Positions 28,345 through 36,660 of a stretch of DNA of 36,660 bases are shown here, one piece after another. A model generated the notes under the pieces. The model saw only the letters and a program-made list of their open reading frames with translations, made no database searches and was not told the origin of the DNA. A program made the position numbers and the translations under genes. The DNA comes from a virus. Within the stretch, counting starts at the first letter, position 1. The number at the start of each line of letters is the position of its first letter. The DNA is taken from positions 1 through 36,660 of IMG/VR virus record IMGVR_UViG_3300032294_000821. One strand, given 5' to 3'.

Positions 28345-28677
28345 ATGGAGACGCTGAGTATTGTAGAGTTTGGCAACGTAGAGTCGCTAAACGAGTTTTT
28401 ATTTGAAAATGGGGTTCAGCATTACCTTTTTTGGGAAACCCTAGCCGACTCTGACATCGTTTATCCCAAATATCCAATTACTGATGCTTATATTGAAAAC
28501 CTAGACGATTGGTTACTTGCTCATCAGCAAGAACATCAGGCTTTAGCCTTCAATCTAGGGCTTTCTGACCCCTTTAATATGCTCGATGTGGACTTTAATT
28601 CCGAGCAAGATTTTTATGACTGGTTGGGCACTCATCTGACGATTCACGAACAGATAGCGTCCGCCCTCGGATTATAA
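28345..28677 (+). CDS. Conserved-type phage protein with HxxxH helices (110 aa)
   Basis: An acidic 110-residue protein with two helical repeats: DDWLLAHQQEHQALAFNLGL near residue 53 and FYDWLGTHLTIHEQIASALGL at the end. It looks like a small phage protein seen downstream of tail genes in related phages, with no function assigned that I know. His-x3-His spacing could bind a metal, but this is weak. Confidence 0.65.
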   Translation: METLSIVEFGNVESLNEFLFENGVQHYLFWETLADSDIVYPKYPITDAYIENLDDWLLAHQQEHQALAFNLGLSDPFNMLDVDFNSEQDFYDWLGTHLTIHEQIASALGL

Positions 28678-28713
28678 AAATGTTTTATTGCAACGCAACA
28701 AAAAGGGGATTGT

Positions 28714-28995
28714 ATGGACCAAGTAGCACTTTTTAATGAGGTACTCATACTAGCTAGACCAGCTGCCGGAGATGAAGTAAAGGCAACCAGTCTGGATGAT
28801 GAGTTTTATAACATTGGCGTAGATAGCCTAGATGTCACCATGATTGTTTCGTATATGTCAGAAATATACGGAATTAGCAGTGAAAAAGCTATGTCGTTTA
28901 GTCCTAAGACTGTTGGTCAGCTCTTTGACTGCATCGACAAAGTAAAGACTAAAGACCCACAAACCGTTGAAGAAGCGTTAAGTGGTGTCAAATGA
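28714..28995 (+). CDS. Acyl carrier protein (phage-encoded)
   Basis: The 93-residue protein has the ACP signature: an acidic, helical domain with FYNIGVDSLDVTMIVSYMSEIYG and Ser38 in D-S-L, the serine that receives 4'-phosphopantetheine. ACPs carry growing acyl chains on the thioester arm and hand them to synthases and transferases in the cytoplasm. An acidic fourth helix is followed by an extra C-terminal tail (about 12 residues). The start has AAAAAGGGGATTGT before it. The stop overlaps the start of the ketoacyl synthase gene by ATGA, so the two are made in step. The host phosphopantetheinyl transferase would be needed to activate it. Confidence 0.9.
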   Translation: MDQVALFNEVLILARPAAGDEVKATSLDDEFYNIGVDSLDVTMIVSYMSEIYGISSEKAMSFSPKTVGQLFDCIDKVKTKDPQTVEEALSGVK

Positions 28996-30119
28996 AAATC
29001 TACCTAACCCAATACAGAACCGTATGCTCACGGGAAACTACGGTATTTACAGACGTTGTTTATCCACAACGAGTCCACTTAATTACTCAGTCTATGGCAA
29101 AAATCCATACTGGCTTTTCTTATGTTCCCCATGAGGTAGCCAATATGGTCATTACTAAAGACTTAATTCAATACGTCAAAAACAATCCAGTAGAAGGAAA
29201 GACTGGATTCTTGCTAGCTGGTGGCTCTCAAGGATGGGCTGGCGGTAAGTCAAAAGAAATGGATAAGCCAAGCCAGTCTTTAGACTATACCTTCAAGCTA
29301 GGCGTTTTAAGCATGACCAATATCTATGCTGGACGTATTGCTTCGGTCTTTGAAGCCTATGATTACGTAGCTACAGACGCTTCTGCGTGCGCTACTGGGA
29401 TTAAGTCCATGATGGATGTTAGGAACTTAATAGATTATATGGGTTTTGATAGAGTCATTGTTCTAGCCTTAGAAGACCAAGTGTCTAAATTAACCCTTGA
29501 GTTTTTTGGACAAGCAAAAGCCAATTTGCTTTTAAAAGATGAGGAAGCGGGGTCAATTCCTAGCGCTTTTGACAGTAAAAACCAAGGTTTTATTTTGGGA
29601 CAGGGGGCTGCTATTGCCATTTTTGAATCCGCTTCCGCCGTGGAAAAAAATTCCATAAATCCGAAAGCAGAGCTTTGCAGTGCTTGGGTCTCAGCCGAAA
29701 GATGCTCCAATCCAATCGGTCAAAGAGAAGACGGAGAGGGCTATCAACGGGCTATTCAAGGCGCTTTGCAAATGGCTAAAGTAAAACCAGAAGACATAAG
29801 GATTATTAAGACCCATGGCACTGGAACTAAAACTAATAATCAGTCAGAGAAAACAGCGATTACGACTATTTTTGACGATTTCATTGCAACGTCTTATAAA
29901 CAACATATTGGTCATACGGTGGCTGCTAGCGGACTTTTGGAAACTTGCCTAATGATTGACGACATTAATTCTGGAGTAATCCCAGCAATTAAGAACAGAA
30001 CAGAATCAGATGACAAGTTTCTATCAAAAGAGGAAAATGCACCTGAAGGCTTAATGTTGAGTTTAGCTGCTGGAATGGGTAATATATATGCAGCTGCAAT
30101 CCTAGATACGAGGGTGTAA
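28992..30119 (+). CDS. Beta-ketoacyl-ACP synthase-like enzyme (KAS I/II family)
   Basis: This 375-residue thiolase-fold protein keeps the catalytic triad: Cys133 in DASACATG, His275 in KTHGTGT and His308 in KQHIGHTVAASG, with Lys303 ahead of the last. GFILGQGAAIAIFE (199-212) matches the G-x-G-A-A block of FabF-like enzymes, and the end reads GMGNIYAAAIL in place of the usual GFGGTN. Such enzymes condense malonyl-ACP with an acyl chain in fatty-acid or polyketide synthesis. It is shorter than FabF (about 412 residues) and clearly divergent. It overlaps the ACP gene and lies in the late virion operon, with no reductase, dehydratase or malonyl transferase nearby. Confidence 0.9.
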   Translation: MKIYLTQYRTVCSRETTVFTDVVYPQRVHLITQSMAKIHTGFSYVPHEVANMVITKDLIQYVKNNPVEGKTGFLLAGGSQGWAGGKSKEMDKPSQSLDYTFKLGVLSMTNIYAGRIASVFEAYDYVATDASACATGIKSMMDVRNLIDYMGFDRVIVLALEDQVSKLTLEFFGQAKANLLLKDEEAGSIPSAFDSKNQGFILGQGAAIAIFESASAVEKNSINPKAELCSAWVSAERCSNPIGQREDGEGYQRAIQGALQMAKVKPEDIRIIKTHGTGTKTNNQSEKTAITTIFDDFIATSYKQHIGHTVAASGLLETCLMIDDINSGVIPAIKNRTESDDKFLSKEENAPEGLMLSLAAGMGNIYAAAILDTRV

Positions 30120-30569
30120 ATGTTAGTTGACAGCAAAACCAAAAAGTTAACCGTTCCTGAGATTGTTGCAATTGCAACAAAACAGACTAAATCTCAGTAT
30201 TCGCCAGCTGCGGTTCTTGCTAGTGTATATGAGGAGCTAAAACAACCACAAACTTATAGCATTATTGAAGGAAATACATTATTTGTTATTCACAAAGGCA
30301 AAGGTCGCAATGGAATGTTCCGTGCTTTAAACGCTGACACTCCACAAAATTACTTAAATAACTCTTTGGTTTTTTCTAGCGCTGCTTATAAATTGGGTTT
30401 TGACAATCTAATTACACAATTTAGGGACAAATCATTATTAAACATTTTTAGATTTGTTGAAAAAAACAGTAGTGAAGTAAATCCAAATATGGGATTTAAT
30501 GTTCGAAAAGCAGAGAATGGGGACTTTGTTGTATCAATTAAGTTAGGACCTGAAAGGGCTGGTGAATAA
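30120..30569 (+). CDS. Unknown late protein next to the ACP-KAS pair (149 aa)
   Basis: The 149-residue protein contains KLTVPEIVAIATKQTKSQYSP, FRALNADTPQNYLNNS, FDNLITQFRDKSLLNIFRFV and a C-terminal strand pair (GFNVRKAENGDFVVSIKLG). I associate the FRALNADT block with an uncharacterised phage family encoded before ejection-protein genes, but I cannot give it a function. The ATG directly follows the KAS stop, and its stop overlaps the next ATG, so it could belong to either the ACP module or the ejection genes. No acyltransferase motif is clear. Confidence 0.6.
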   Translation: MLVDSKTKKLTVPEIVAIATKQTKSQYSPAAVLASVYEELKQPQTYSIIEGNTLFVIHKGKGRNGMFRALNADTPQNYLNNSLVFSSAAYKLGFDNLITQFRDKSLLNIFRFVEKNSSEVNPNMGFNVRKAENGDFVVSIKLGPERAGE

Positions 30570-32044
30570 TGGGTGCAGTAGTAGAAGTCATAAGCAACGC
30601 TGTTTCCGATGTAGTTGAGGCTGCCGGCGACGTCGTTTCTGATGTTGGGCAAGCCGTTGAAAGCGTTGGTCAAACCGTTGGTAATATTGCACAAGCCGTT
30701 GCTAATGACCCATTGCCAGTGCTTGTATCTATTGCTGCTGCCCCAGTATTGGGACCAGCTGCTGTTGCCGTTGGTTTGCCTTCCGCTGTAGTTGCCCCAT
30801 TAACGGCTGCTGCCATTTCTGCCGCTCAAGGCAATTCGATTGAAGAAATTGCTTTATCTGCAGCCTCATCGTTTGTAGGCGGTCAAGTTGCTGGACAAGT
30901 AGCTAGTGCACTACCATCTGATGTTGCACAAGTAGTATCAGACATTGTTCCTAGCGCCGCTCAAGGTGCTGCACAAGCAGCAATTACTGGACAAGACCCA
31001 TTATTAGCTGCTTTAGGAAGTGGTATTGCTGGCGGAGTTGCTGGACAAGTTACTCCCGAATTAGGTCAAACTACTGGAACGATTGCTGGACAAGCTGCTG
31101 GAACGGCTGCCACTGGTGGAAATGTGGCTCAAGCAGTTGGCAGTGGTTTAGCTGGAGCTGCTATTGGTGAAGTTTCTGGAGCTTTAGGAGGCGCATTTGG
31201 TGGCGGTCAAGCACCAGCTCCTACAGATGTTGCTCAAGCAGAACAGCCAGAAGGTCAGTCTATGGATGAAATCTTGGCTGGAATGATTACTGAAGAAATG
31301 AATCAGCCATCTACACCATCGCCATATGCTCCACTTGCTGCTGGAGGAGCTGTATCTGATGTTTCTCCAACACCATTAGTACCAACAGGAACGGTTACTA
31401 CAGAATTTGTATCTCCCCCTACTCCAGTAGATGCGTTAGGTGGTGGAGAAGGAATTGCATTAGAGGATTTGCCAGAATTGCCAGAAGATACTAGTCAAGC
31501 TTATACCCCTCCAATATCTCAGGGGGCGCAGCAAGCATTTGATGTTGCACAAGGATATGCTGGAGGAACCCCTCCAATATCCGCTGGTCCAGTAACACAG
31601 CCTTCTACACAAGCTCCGACAATGGGTGGCGGTGGTATTAGTCCTCAAGACCAAGACTTGCTTGATTTAATCAATGCTGTTGAGGGCAGTCAGGGAACGC
31701 AGCCAAGCGCACCGTCTGGAACTGCAGTTAGCGGTGAAAGCATGGGAGTTACTGAAACGCCAACAGTTACAGAAGAAGATACAGAATTTGTTGATACTGG
31801 TCCAAAAGAGCCGGGAGAGCAGTTGCCAGCAGAAGGCGGAGTATCTACCGTAACCGTAATGGGTCCAGCTGCCACTCCAGTTAGAACAAGACGTGCTGGC
31901 TTTGCACCATCGGACAGTACTCTAAGCGCATTACTTGGAACTTCTTTATCTGAAGGGGCTGCAGAGCCAATTATGGGTGAAGACGAAAGTAAACGCAGAG
32001 CAGTTTGGAACATTGAATCTTTGAGAAACGCACTAGGAATCTAA
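30569..32044 (+). CDS. Gly/Ala-rich hydrophobic ejection (internal virion) protein (491 aa)
   Basis: The first 215 residues are Ala/Gly/Val-rich with many small-residue zippers (GSGIAGGVAGQV, AGTAATGGNVAQAVGSGLAG) and moderately hydrophobic parts such as PLPVLVSIAAAPVLGPAAVAVGL. The rest is Pro/Thr/Gln-rich and disordered. Such proteins are packed in podovirus heads and are sent into the host envelope during DNA entry. The last residues (ESLRNALGI) resemble the first residues of the next protein (IKNALGI). Position and composition are the only grounds. Confidence 0.65.
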   Translation: MGAVVEVISNAVSDVVEAAGDVVSDVGQAVESVGQTVGNIAQAVANDPLPVLVSIAAAPVLGPAAVAVGLPSAVVAPLTAAAISAAQGNSIEEIALSAASSFVGGQVAGQVASALPSDVAQVVSDIVPSAAQGAAQAAITGQDPLLAALGSGIAGGVAGQVTPELGQTTGTIAGQAAGTAATGGNVAQAVGSGLAGAAIGEVSGALGGAFGGGQAPAPTDVAQAEQPEGQSMDEILAGMITEEMNQPSTPSPYAPLAAGGAVSDVSPTPLVPTGTVTTEFVSPPTPVDALGGGEGIALEDLPELPEDTSQAYTPPISQGAQQAFDVAQGYAGGTPPISAGPVTQPSTQAPTMGGGGISPQDQDLLDLINAVEGSQGTQPSAPSGTAVSGESMGVTETPTVTEEDTEFVDTGPKEPGEQLPAEGGVSTVTVMGPAATPVRTRRAGFAPSDSTLSALLGTSLSEGAAEPIMGEDESKRRAVWNIESLRNALGI

Positions 32045-32045
32045 T

Positions 32046-33047
32046 ATGCCTAACATTAAAAATGCACTTGGAATAGACATGGCTGGGTTAGCCCAGTTAA
32101 TTCGCTCTCAAGGGCGTGGACGAGATACAGTTCTAGCGCACATTACCCCAAGAGAAGCTGCTTTATTAAAAGCTGCTGGAGGTTCTGGAACAACAAACCC
32201 CGTTACTGGCTTGCCTGAGTTTCAAGAAGAATTTGGTCCTACTTATGAGGAATTGGGTTATACGCCACCAGCATTTGAAGCTCCTGAAATTGATTACAGT
32301 GCGTATGCAGCTGCAACCCAACCAATGGCTGCTCCAGTAGAGCAATTTGACTTTAGCCAAATGGACATCGGTTTTGGACCCGGACAATTTCAACCGCCTA
32401 CCGCCCCCCAAGAAATTCAAGGAATGGGACCAGAGCAATTTGCTGGATTTGCTCCGCCCGTGACTCCATCCGAACTAGCTGCCACAACTCGACCGTCATT
32501 TTTAGAGCGTGGTGCAGAAGCCGTTAAAGAAAGACTTGGCAGAACTAAACTAGAAGACGTATTGCGTGTCGGTGGAATGGCTGGCTTGGGAGCTTTAGGA
32601 GCAACACGCAGCCGTCAAGGGCAACAACAAGCGGCTCAACTGCAATCTCAATTACAAAGTATGGCTGCTCCATACTATCAAACTGGTCAAGAGTATATTC
32701 AGCGTGGACAAACTGGAGCGTTACTACCAGCTCAACAGCAACAATTACAAGCTATGAGAGCGCAAGCCCGTCAGCAACAGGCTAGGGCTGGAACGACTAC
32801 TGGCACTATGGCTGCTCAATCTGAAGCCGCCATTGCTCGTCAATCTGACCTATTCCGTCAACAGTTAGTTGATTACGGATTTAAACTTACTGGTATTGGT
32901 GACCAAATTACTAAAGGCGCTATCCAAGCTGGTTACTCTGCAAGTCAAGATGCTCAAAACGCCGCTTCACAGTTTTATCGTGCAATGGCTTTAATGATTC
33001 CGGGTATTGGGTCAGAGGGTCAATCTGAAACAAAAGGTAAAAAATAA
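32046..33047 (+). CDS. Ejection/internal virion protein with GRGRDT-HITPREAAL motif (333 aa)
   Basis: Residues about 22-63 hold QGRGRDTVLAHITPREAALL and GGSGTTNPVTGLPEF, a recurring motif of phage internal or tail-associated proteins. A Pro-rich linker follows, then Gln/Ala-rich helices (QQQAAQLQSQLQSMAAPYY; QQQLQAMRAQARQQQARAG). That make-up fits a helical ejection protein of a short-tailed phage. The next gene starts on its stop codon (TAATG). The exact role is not known. Confidence 0.7.
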   Translation: MPNIKNALGIDMAGLAQLIRSQGRGRDTVLAHITPREAALLKAAGGSGTTNPVTGLPEFQEEFGPTYEELGYTPPAFEAPEIDYSAYAAATQPMAAPVEQFDFSQMDIGFGPGQFQPPTAPQEIQGMGPEQFAGFAPPVTPSELAATTRPSFLERGAEAVKERLGRTKLEDVLRVGGMAGLGALGATRSRQGQQQAAQLQSQLQSMAAPYYQTGQEYIQRGQTGALLPAQQQQLQAMRAQARQQQARAGTTTGTMAAQSEAAIARQSDLFRQQLVDYGFKLTGIGDQITKGAIQAGYSASQDAQNAASQFYRAMALMIPGIGSEGQSETKGKK

Positions 33048-34159
33048 TGGCTGAACCGACTGAAAATATACAAGTTACAGAAATGATGGAAAGCGTTCCA
33101 TCAGATTTGCAGTCTGCTATGGGAATGCGTGAACAAGCTGGACAAGAGTTTGCCGCTGAACGTGAAACAAAGCTTAAAGAACGGGCTACCGAAGAAATAG
33201 GCATACGCTCTGACTATGCTAAAAAAAGAGAAGAAGCTGTAAAAAAATATGAGGGTGAGGCGCTACCTCCAGACGCTTTTGTTCCTAGTAAGGAAACTGC
33301 TGGTGACTTAACTGGCTTATTTTCTACTGTTGCTCTTGCTACATTTTTGGGAGGTTCTGGTCAATATAGCGGTATTGCTGCGCTAAAAAATATGTCTGGA
33401 GCCATGGAAGGCTATCGCAAAGGTCGCAAGGATTTGTTTGACCGTGAAATGCGTCAATTTGAAAAAAATTTAAAAGTTCAACTTGAAACAAATAGGCTTT
33501 TGTCGGAAAAGCTAACTAGAACATTAGATACATTTTCTAAAAATAGAGATGATGCCCTAACTCAATTAAAGCTAATTGATGCTGAATTAGAAGGTGGAAA
33601 AATTAAATATGATGTTCGCTCTAAAAACATTGATGGAATTATTAAGTACATTAATGATGAAAGAGCGTCTGAAAGAGCCATAAATAAAACATTGGCTGCA
33701 CTAAAAGCAAAAAGCGAAATAGCTGAAAATAACCTCTCTCCTTCTGAACGCAAAGAAAAGCGTGGTGTTGAGAACCTTGAATACGCAGTAGATGAGTTAA
33801 GAAGAACGTTTAAACCTGAGTTTGCAAACATGAAGTTTGATACTTTAGGTCAAGGCAAAGCTTTCTTTGAAGAGCGTATTCGTAATAACCCTGAGATGGC
33901 TGAGTGGTGGAGGCGTTATGAAAATGTTGCCTTACCAGAACGTCATGCAATGTTCGGGGCAACCCTAACTGGTGGTGAAAGAGAGTCTTGGAGAAGGGCG
34001 TCTATTGGACCGGGTAACTCTACAACGTCTATTCAAAGTTGGCTTAATGATAAAACTTCTATGTTAGATAGAAAGAAAAGCCAGTTTAAGAATTTAAATA
34101 CTAGCCGTAATCAAGTTGGCAATGAAGTTGACCCACTAGATATTATGAGTCCGAGGTAA
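33047..34159 (+). CDS. Helical internal virion protein (370 aa)
   Basis: A 370-residue highly charged helical protein. A coiled-coil start (EQAGQEFAAERETKLKERAT) is followed by a short hydrophobic Gly-rich segment around 87-110 (LTGLFSTVALATFLGGSG) and long helices (RKDLFDREMRQFEKNLKVQL). It lies between two other ejection-protein candidates. Together they could form the trans-envelope channel for DNA, as the three ejection proteins do in P22 and T7. No enzymatic motif is seen. Confidence 0.65.
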   Translation: MAEPTENIQVTEMMESVPSDLQSAMGMREQAGQEFAAERETKLKERATEEIGIRSDYAKKREEAVKKYEGEALPPDAFVPSKETAGDLTGLFSTVALATFLGGSGQYSGIAALKNMSGAMEGYRKGRKDLFDREMRQFEKNLKVQLETNRLLSEKLTRTLDTFSKNRDDALTQLKLIDAELEGGKIKYDVRSKNIDGIIKYINDERASERAINKTLAALKAKSEIAENNLSPSERKEKRGVENLEYAVDELRRTFKPEFANMKFDTLGQGKAFFEERIRNNPEMAEWWRRYENVALPERHAMFGATLTGGERESWRRASIGPGNSTTSIQSWLNDKTSMLDRKKSQFKNLNTSRNQVGNEVDPLDIMSPR

Positions 34160-34161
34160 GC

Positions 34162-35886
34162 ATGGCAACATTAGATGATGTAAGACGCAAGTTTCCTCAA
34201 TACGCAAACTACAATGACGAGGCTTTAGCTGCTGCCGTATGGAATCAGCACTACAAAGATAGGCTCCCATTTGAAGAGTTTTCTCGTAGGATTGGCTATA
34301 CAACTGGTCAAATTCCTAGGGAAGCTCCTCCAGCAATGCCAGAAGACCCAACTAAAACAGATATTGTTTCTGATGCTGGCGGTCTTTTTGAAAGAATTAT
34401 GCAGAATGTTCAAGCAGTTCCTATTGTCGGTGGTGCTGCTGGCGCTATTTCTGCGTTATCTCGATTACCGGGAGCAAGCAAACTAGGTCGTGCTTTAGGG
34501 CAGGCTGCAGAGATTGTTAAACCAAGAACAGGCGGTCAGCTTGCTCGTCAAACTACCGCTGCTGCGGCACTAGCTCCAGTCGGTTTTGCTGGAGAGCAAT
34601 TAGCAGAACCGGCGGCTAGAGCTATTGGAGAAGTTTTGCCATTGCCTGAAGTTCGTGGCGAAGCTGGTCAACGGCAACTAGCAGAGGCATTACGTGTTCC
34701 ATTAGGTGTTGGTGCAGAGATTGGCGCTACAAGGCTTGGGGTTGGCGCAACTACGGCAGCACAAAGAAAATTAGCGCAAAGACCCGCTGGAGTTCCAGAA
34801 GAAAGGTTAGAGGCTGCAAGAAGCCTTAAAAGACAAGGTGGAGCATTGCCATCAAGCCAGTTATTGCGTGGTTCTGAGATTTCTAAAAACATGGAAGTCT
34901 TTAATAAAAGGTATAACTCATTGGTTGGAAATCCTGAATCTACAACTTTTGGAACTAAAGAGTTTGTAAACGCATTAAATAAACTCAAGTCAGACTACAA
35001 CACTTTGCTGTCAGGTAAAAAGGTTGTATTTGATGACCAGTTTTTTAATGACATTGGAGCGTTATTAGATAAGCAACGTAGCCTAGCATCTACAGGCGTA
35101 ATGTTTGCTGAGTCACGCCCAATTATTAATACCTTATCTCAAATCAAGCAGTTACCACAGGATTTACAGAATAGAATCAATTCCTTGCGTGATATTCCTG
35201 AAACCACTCAAGATATTAATGTAACTCAAAACGCATTAAAAGTAATTGATGATGCCCTTGGCTTCCTATCAACTAACCGTATTGAAATGGACGCTCCAAT
35301 CTATAACGAGCTTCGTTCTCAACTTGGTAGTTCAGCCTATCGCACAGGCGACCCTGAAAGGGCAAAAGTTCTTAGAAATATGCAAAAAGCATTTGATGAT
35401 GCAGCAGACCGCTCGTTACCAGAAGACGTTGTTGAAGGATTAAAAACAACCCGTAATCGTTGGGAAAACTTAAAAATCCTAGAAGAAGCTCAAAAGAAGT
35501 CAGAACCCGGTCTTATCTTGCCACAAACCATTGGACAAGTAGTTCGTGGTCGCTATGACAAAGGCGTTATTTATGGCGATAAAGAGATTTTTGACATTGG
35601 CGAGCAAGGTTTATCTTTAGGAATTAAGCCTTCTGGAGCCGGTCCTGAGTTTGATGTTCAACAAGTATTGCCAACTCAAGTTGGTGGTTATCGTCAAAAA
35701 GTTGGTATTGCTGAACGTGGCACTCGTGCCGTTACAGAACCAATAAAAGCGAAAGCAATGATGGCTGGTCCTAGAACTGAGGAGCAAGTTTTACGCAGAG
35801 AAGTTCCTCAAGAGGTCAGGGCAGCTGGTCAAGGTATTGAAGAACTAATGCAAGAAGACGCAACAGCCGAGTTTCAAAAGGAGTAA
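34162..35886 (+). CDS. Large internal virion/ejection protein (574 aa)
   Basis: The N-terminus ([22 protein letters not shown], then [11 protein letters not shown]) matches a short domain that begins many phage internal or tail proteins. A small hydrophobic/Ala-Gly region follows at about 85-200 ([20 protein letters not shown]), and the remainder is helical ([20 protein letters not shown]). No lysozyme or protease motif could be seen. As the last of four consecutive internal-protein candidates it probably enters the host with the DNA. An AAGCATGG context gives it a modest ribosome site. Confidence 0.7.
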   Translation: MATLDDVRRKFPQYANYNDEALAAAVWNQHYKDRLPFEEFSRRIGYTTGQIPREAPPAMPEDPTKTDIVSDAGGLFERIMQNVQAVPIVGGAAGAISALSRLPGASKLGRALGQAAEIVKPRTGGQLARQTTAAAALAPVGFAGEQLAEPAARAIGEVLPLPEVRGEAGQRQLAEALRVPLGVGAEIGATRLGVGATTAAQRKLAQRPAGVPEERLEAARSLKRQGGALPSSQLLRGSEISKNMEVFNKRYNSLVGNPESTTFGTKEFVNALNKLKSDYNTLLSGKKVVFDDQFFNDIGALLDKQRSLASTGVMFAESRPIINTLSQIKQLPQDLQNRINSLRDIPETTQDINVTQNALKVIDDALGFLSTNRIEMDAPIYNELRSQLGSSAYRTGDPERAKVLRNMQKAFDDAADRSLPEDVVEGLKTTRNRWENLKILEEAQKKSEPGLILPQTIGQVVRGRYDKGVIYGDKEIFDIGEQGLSLGIKPSGAGPEFDVQQVLPTQVGGYRQKVGIAERGTRAVTEPIKAKAMMAGPRTEEQVLRREVPQEVRAAGQGIEELMQEDATAEFQKE

Positions 35887-35888
35887 TC

Positions 35889-36032
35889 ATGCCATTAATG
35901 AAAGGTAGTAGCGATAAAACTGTAAGCAAAAACATTAGCAAAATGATGAAGGAAGGTCGCCCTCAAAAGCAAGCCATTGCTATTGCATTGCGTACAGCCG
36001 GTAAACCAAAACCACGTAAATCTAGGAGATAG
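35889..36032 (+). CDS. Small basic phage protein (47 aa, DUF6496-like)
   Basis: The 47-residue basic protein has [19 protein letters not shown] and [18 protein letters not shown], the hallmark of a small phage/bacterial family that I recall as DUF6496; function unknown. AAGGAG precedes the ATG. It is the first of four tiny genes in a row. Confidence 0.75.
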   Translation: MPLMKGSSDKTVSKNISKMMKEGRPQKQAIAIALRTAGKPKPRKSRR

Positions 36033-36035
36033 TAA

Positions 36036-36203
36036 ATGAAGGACATGGAAAGAGAAATGACTGGGGCAACAACAACCCCGTCAGAGCGTAAAGAAATGGA
36101 AAAGGCTATGGAAAGAGATTCCGCTAGACAAATTTATAACCGTGGTGGAGCTACCACTACTAAAAATGAAATGAAACGCATGGCTCGCAAAGGAAAGCGA
36201 TAA
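36036..36203 (+). CDS. Small basic hypothetical protein (55 aa)
   Basis: A 55-residue Lys/Arg/Met-rich protein (MKDMEREMTGATTTPSERKE), with GGAG in the end of the previous gene as ribosome site. Its stop overlaps the next start (TAATG). The repeated GATTT motif (residues 10-14 and 38-42) hints at an internal duplication. Function unknown; it may bind DNA in the head. Confidence 0.6.
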   Translation: MKDMEREMTGATTTPSERKEMEKAMERDSARQIYNRGGATTTKNEMKRMARKGKR

Positions 36204-36379
36204 TGGATAAGAAACCATTGCAACCCGTAGAAGACAGAGGCAAGTCTGCAGACCAAATGGCTCGTGAAGGCGGTCAACGTGAGGCTGACGCTAGCCGTCA
36301 ATTTATGGACGCTGTTTATAAGCGTGAAGGCAACCGTGACATGGCTAAAGCCAAGTCTGGTCGTAAGATGAGGCGCTAA
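36203..36379 (+). CDS. Small charged hypothetical protein (58 aa)
   Basis: A 58-residue charged protein (QMAREGGQREADASRQFMDAVYKREG) ending in a basic KSGRKMRR. Both ends overlap neighbours by TAATG, so translation is chained. No family is recognised. Confidence 0.6.
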   Translation: MDKKPLQPVEDRGKSADQMAREGGQREADASRQFMDAVYKREGNRDMAKAKSGRKMRR

Positions 36380-36585
36380 TGGCTAAGAAGCCAAAGGGGA
36401 TTAATCCAGACCTAGAGGATGCTGTGAACTCGATGCTAGTGGAGGTCAGAACTAACCCTGACCTTTCACTGACCGACAAGATGAAGATTCTTGACCGGGC
36501 TCTGAAGCTAGAGGCTATCAAGCTCAAAGCGGACTCTGATGATTGGGGTGCTGGATTATTTGATAATGATAGTGAAGAACAGTAG
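36379..36585 (+). CDS. Small helical protein with acidic tail (68 aa)
   Basis: The 68-residue protein has MAKKPKGINPDLEDAVNSML, a helix KMKILDRALKLEAIKLKA and an acidic end (FDNDSEEQ). It begins on the stop of the gene before it (TAATG). Its last 15 codons are repeated at positions 1-48 because of the assembly overlap. The function is not known; it is small-terminase-sized at most and far from terL. Confidence 0.65.
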   Translation: MAKKPKGINPDLEDAVNSMLVEVRTNPDLSLTDKMKILDRALKLEAIKLKADSDDWGAGLFDNDSEEQ

Positions 36586-36660
36586 AATATATGAAGTCGT
36601 TAACTCAAAGGGGATTTCATGGAAACTACAGTTCTAAAAATAGTACGTATCGCAATTACA
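36538..36660. repeat. Terminal direct repeat, right copy (assembly overlap)
   Basis: Identical base for base to 1-123. It joins the two ends of the window into one circle and shows that the genome is complete. Confidence 0.95.
36619..36660 (+). CDS. 5' end of the small membrane-protein gene (partial, assembly overlap)
   Basis: The first 14 codons of the 75-residue membrane protein whose complete gene is at 82-309, with the same AAAGGGG ribosome site before the ATG. It is cut by the window edge and is not a second gene. Confidence 0.9.
   Translation, partial: METTVLKIVRIAIT

Overview
The window is almost certainly one complete genome of a short-tailed (podovirus-like) tailed phage, class Caudoviricetes. 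Its first 123 bases are repeated exactly as its last 123 bases, in the middle of a gene. This is the usual mark of a circular or circularly permuted assembly and implies about 36,537 unique bases. No integrase, repressor, tRNA, transposase or CRISPR array was seen, so a lytic phage is most likely. The host is probably a Gram-negative bacterium: there are many Shine-Dalgarno sites of the AAGGGGAT or AGGAG type, a small secreted peptide with a signal sequence, and membrane/coiled-coil lysis candidates. The host genus cannot be read from the sequence.

Layout: two divergent gene blocks leave an AT-rich intergenic region at 9538-10277, which holds long inverted repeats, a good leftward promoter and a rightward terminator. 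The left block (minus strand, 9537 down to 2741) is the early/DNA-metabolism arm. It encodes an ArdC-like antirestriction protein, a run of small unknown proteins, an AT-hook coiled-coil protein, a YqaJ-type exonuclease, a ssDNA-annealing protein, an HTH domain, an SSB-like protein, a secreted Cys-rich peptide, a RusA-like resolvase, and a glycosyltransferase plus methyltransferase pair. No DNA polymerase, primase, helicase or RNA polymerase was recognised, so replication probably relies on the host replisome together with Red-like recombination.

The right block (plus strand, 10278 to the end, continuing through the circular joint to 2751) is the virion and lysis arm. In order it holds small genes, the large terminase, a second glycosyltransferase plus methyltransferase pair, the portal, a promoter/operator-like segment, scaffold-like proteins, the major capsid protein, small beta-rich proteins, the head-tail adaptor, a gp10-like tail protein, tail-fibre genes interrupted by a free-standing HNH endonuclease, and a 1093-residue repetitive tail protein. 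These are followed by an acyl carrier protein plus ketoacyl synthase module, four probable ejection/internal virion proteins, a string of tiny basic proteins and, across the joint, the lysis cassette (holin, M15 peptidase, membrane/coiled-coil proteins).

The most unusual points are: (1) an apparently intact ACP-KAS pair (Ser38 on the ACP, Cys133-His275-His308 on the KAS) embedded in the late structural operon; (2) a candidate dnaX-like programmed -1 frameshift (AGGAG, 12 nt, A AAA AAG) that would fuse the annealing protein to an HTH domain; (3) two separate glycosyltransferase-methyltransferase pairs; (4) a hairpin covering the start codon of the HNH gene; (5) a perfect palindrome at the predicted start point of the capsid-operon promoter. 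All functional calls rest on reading motifs by eye; no database search was run.
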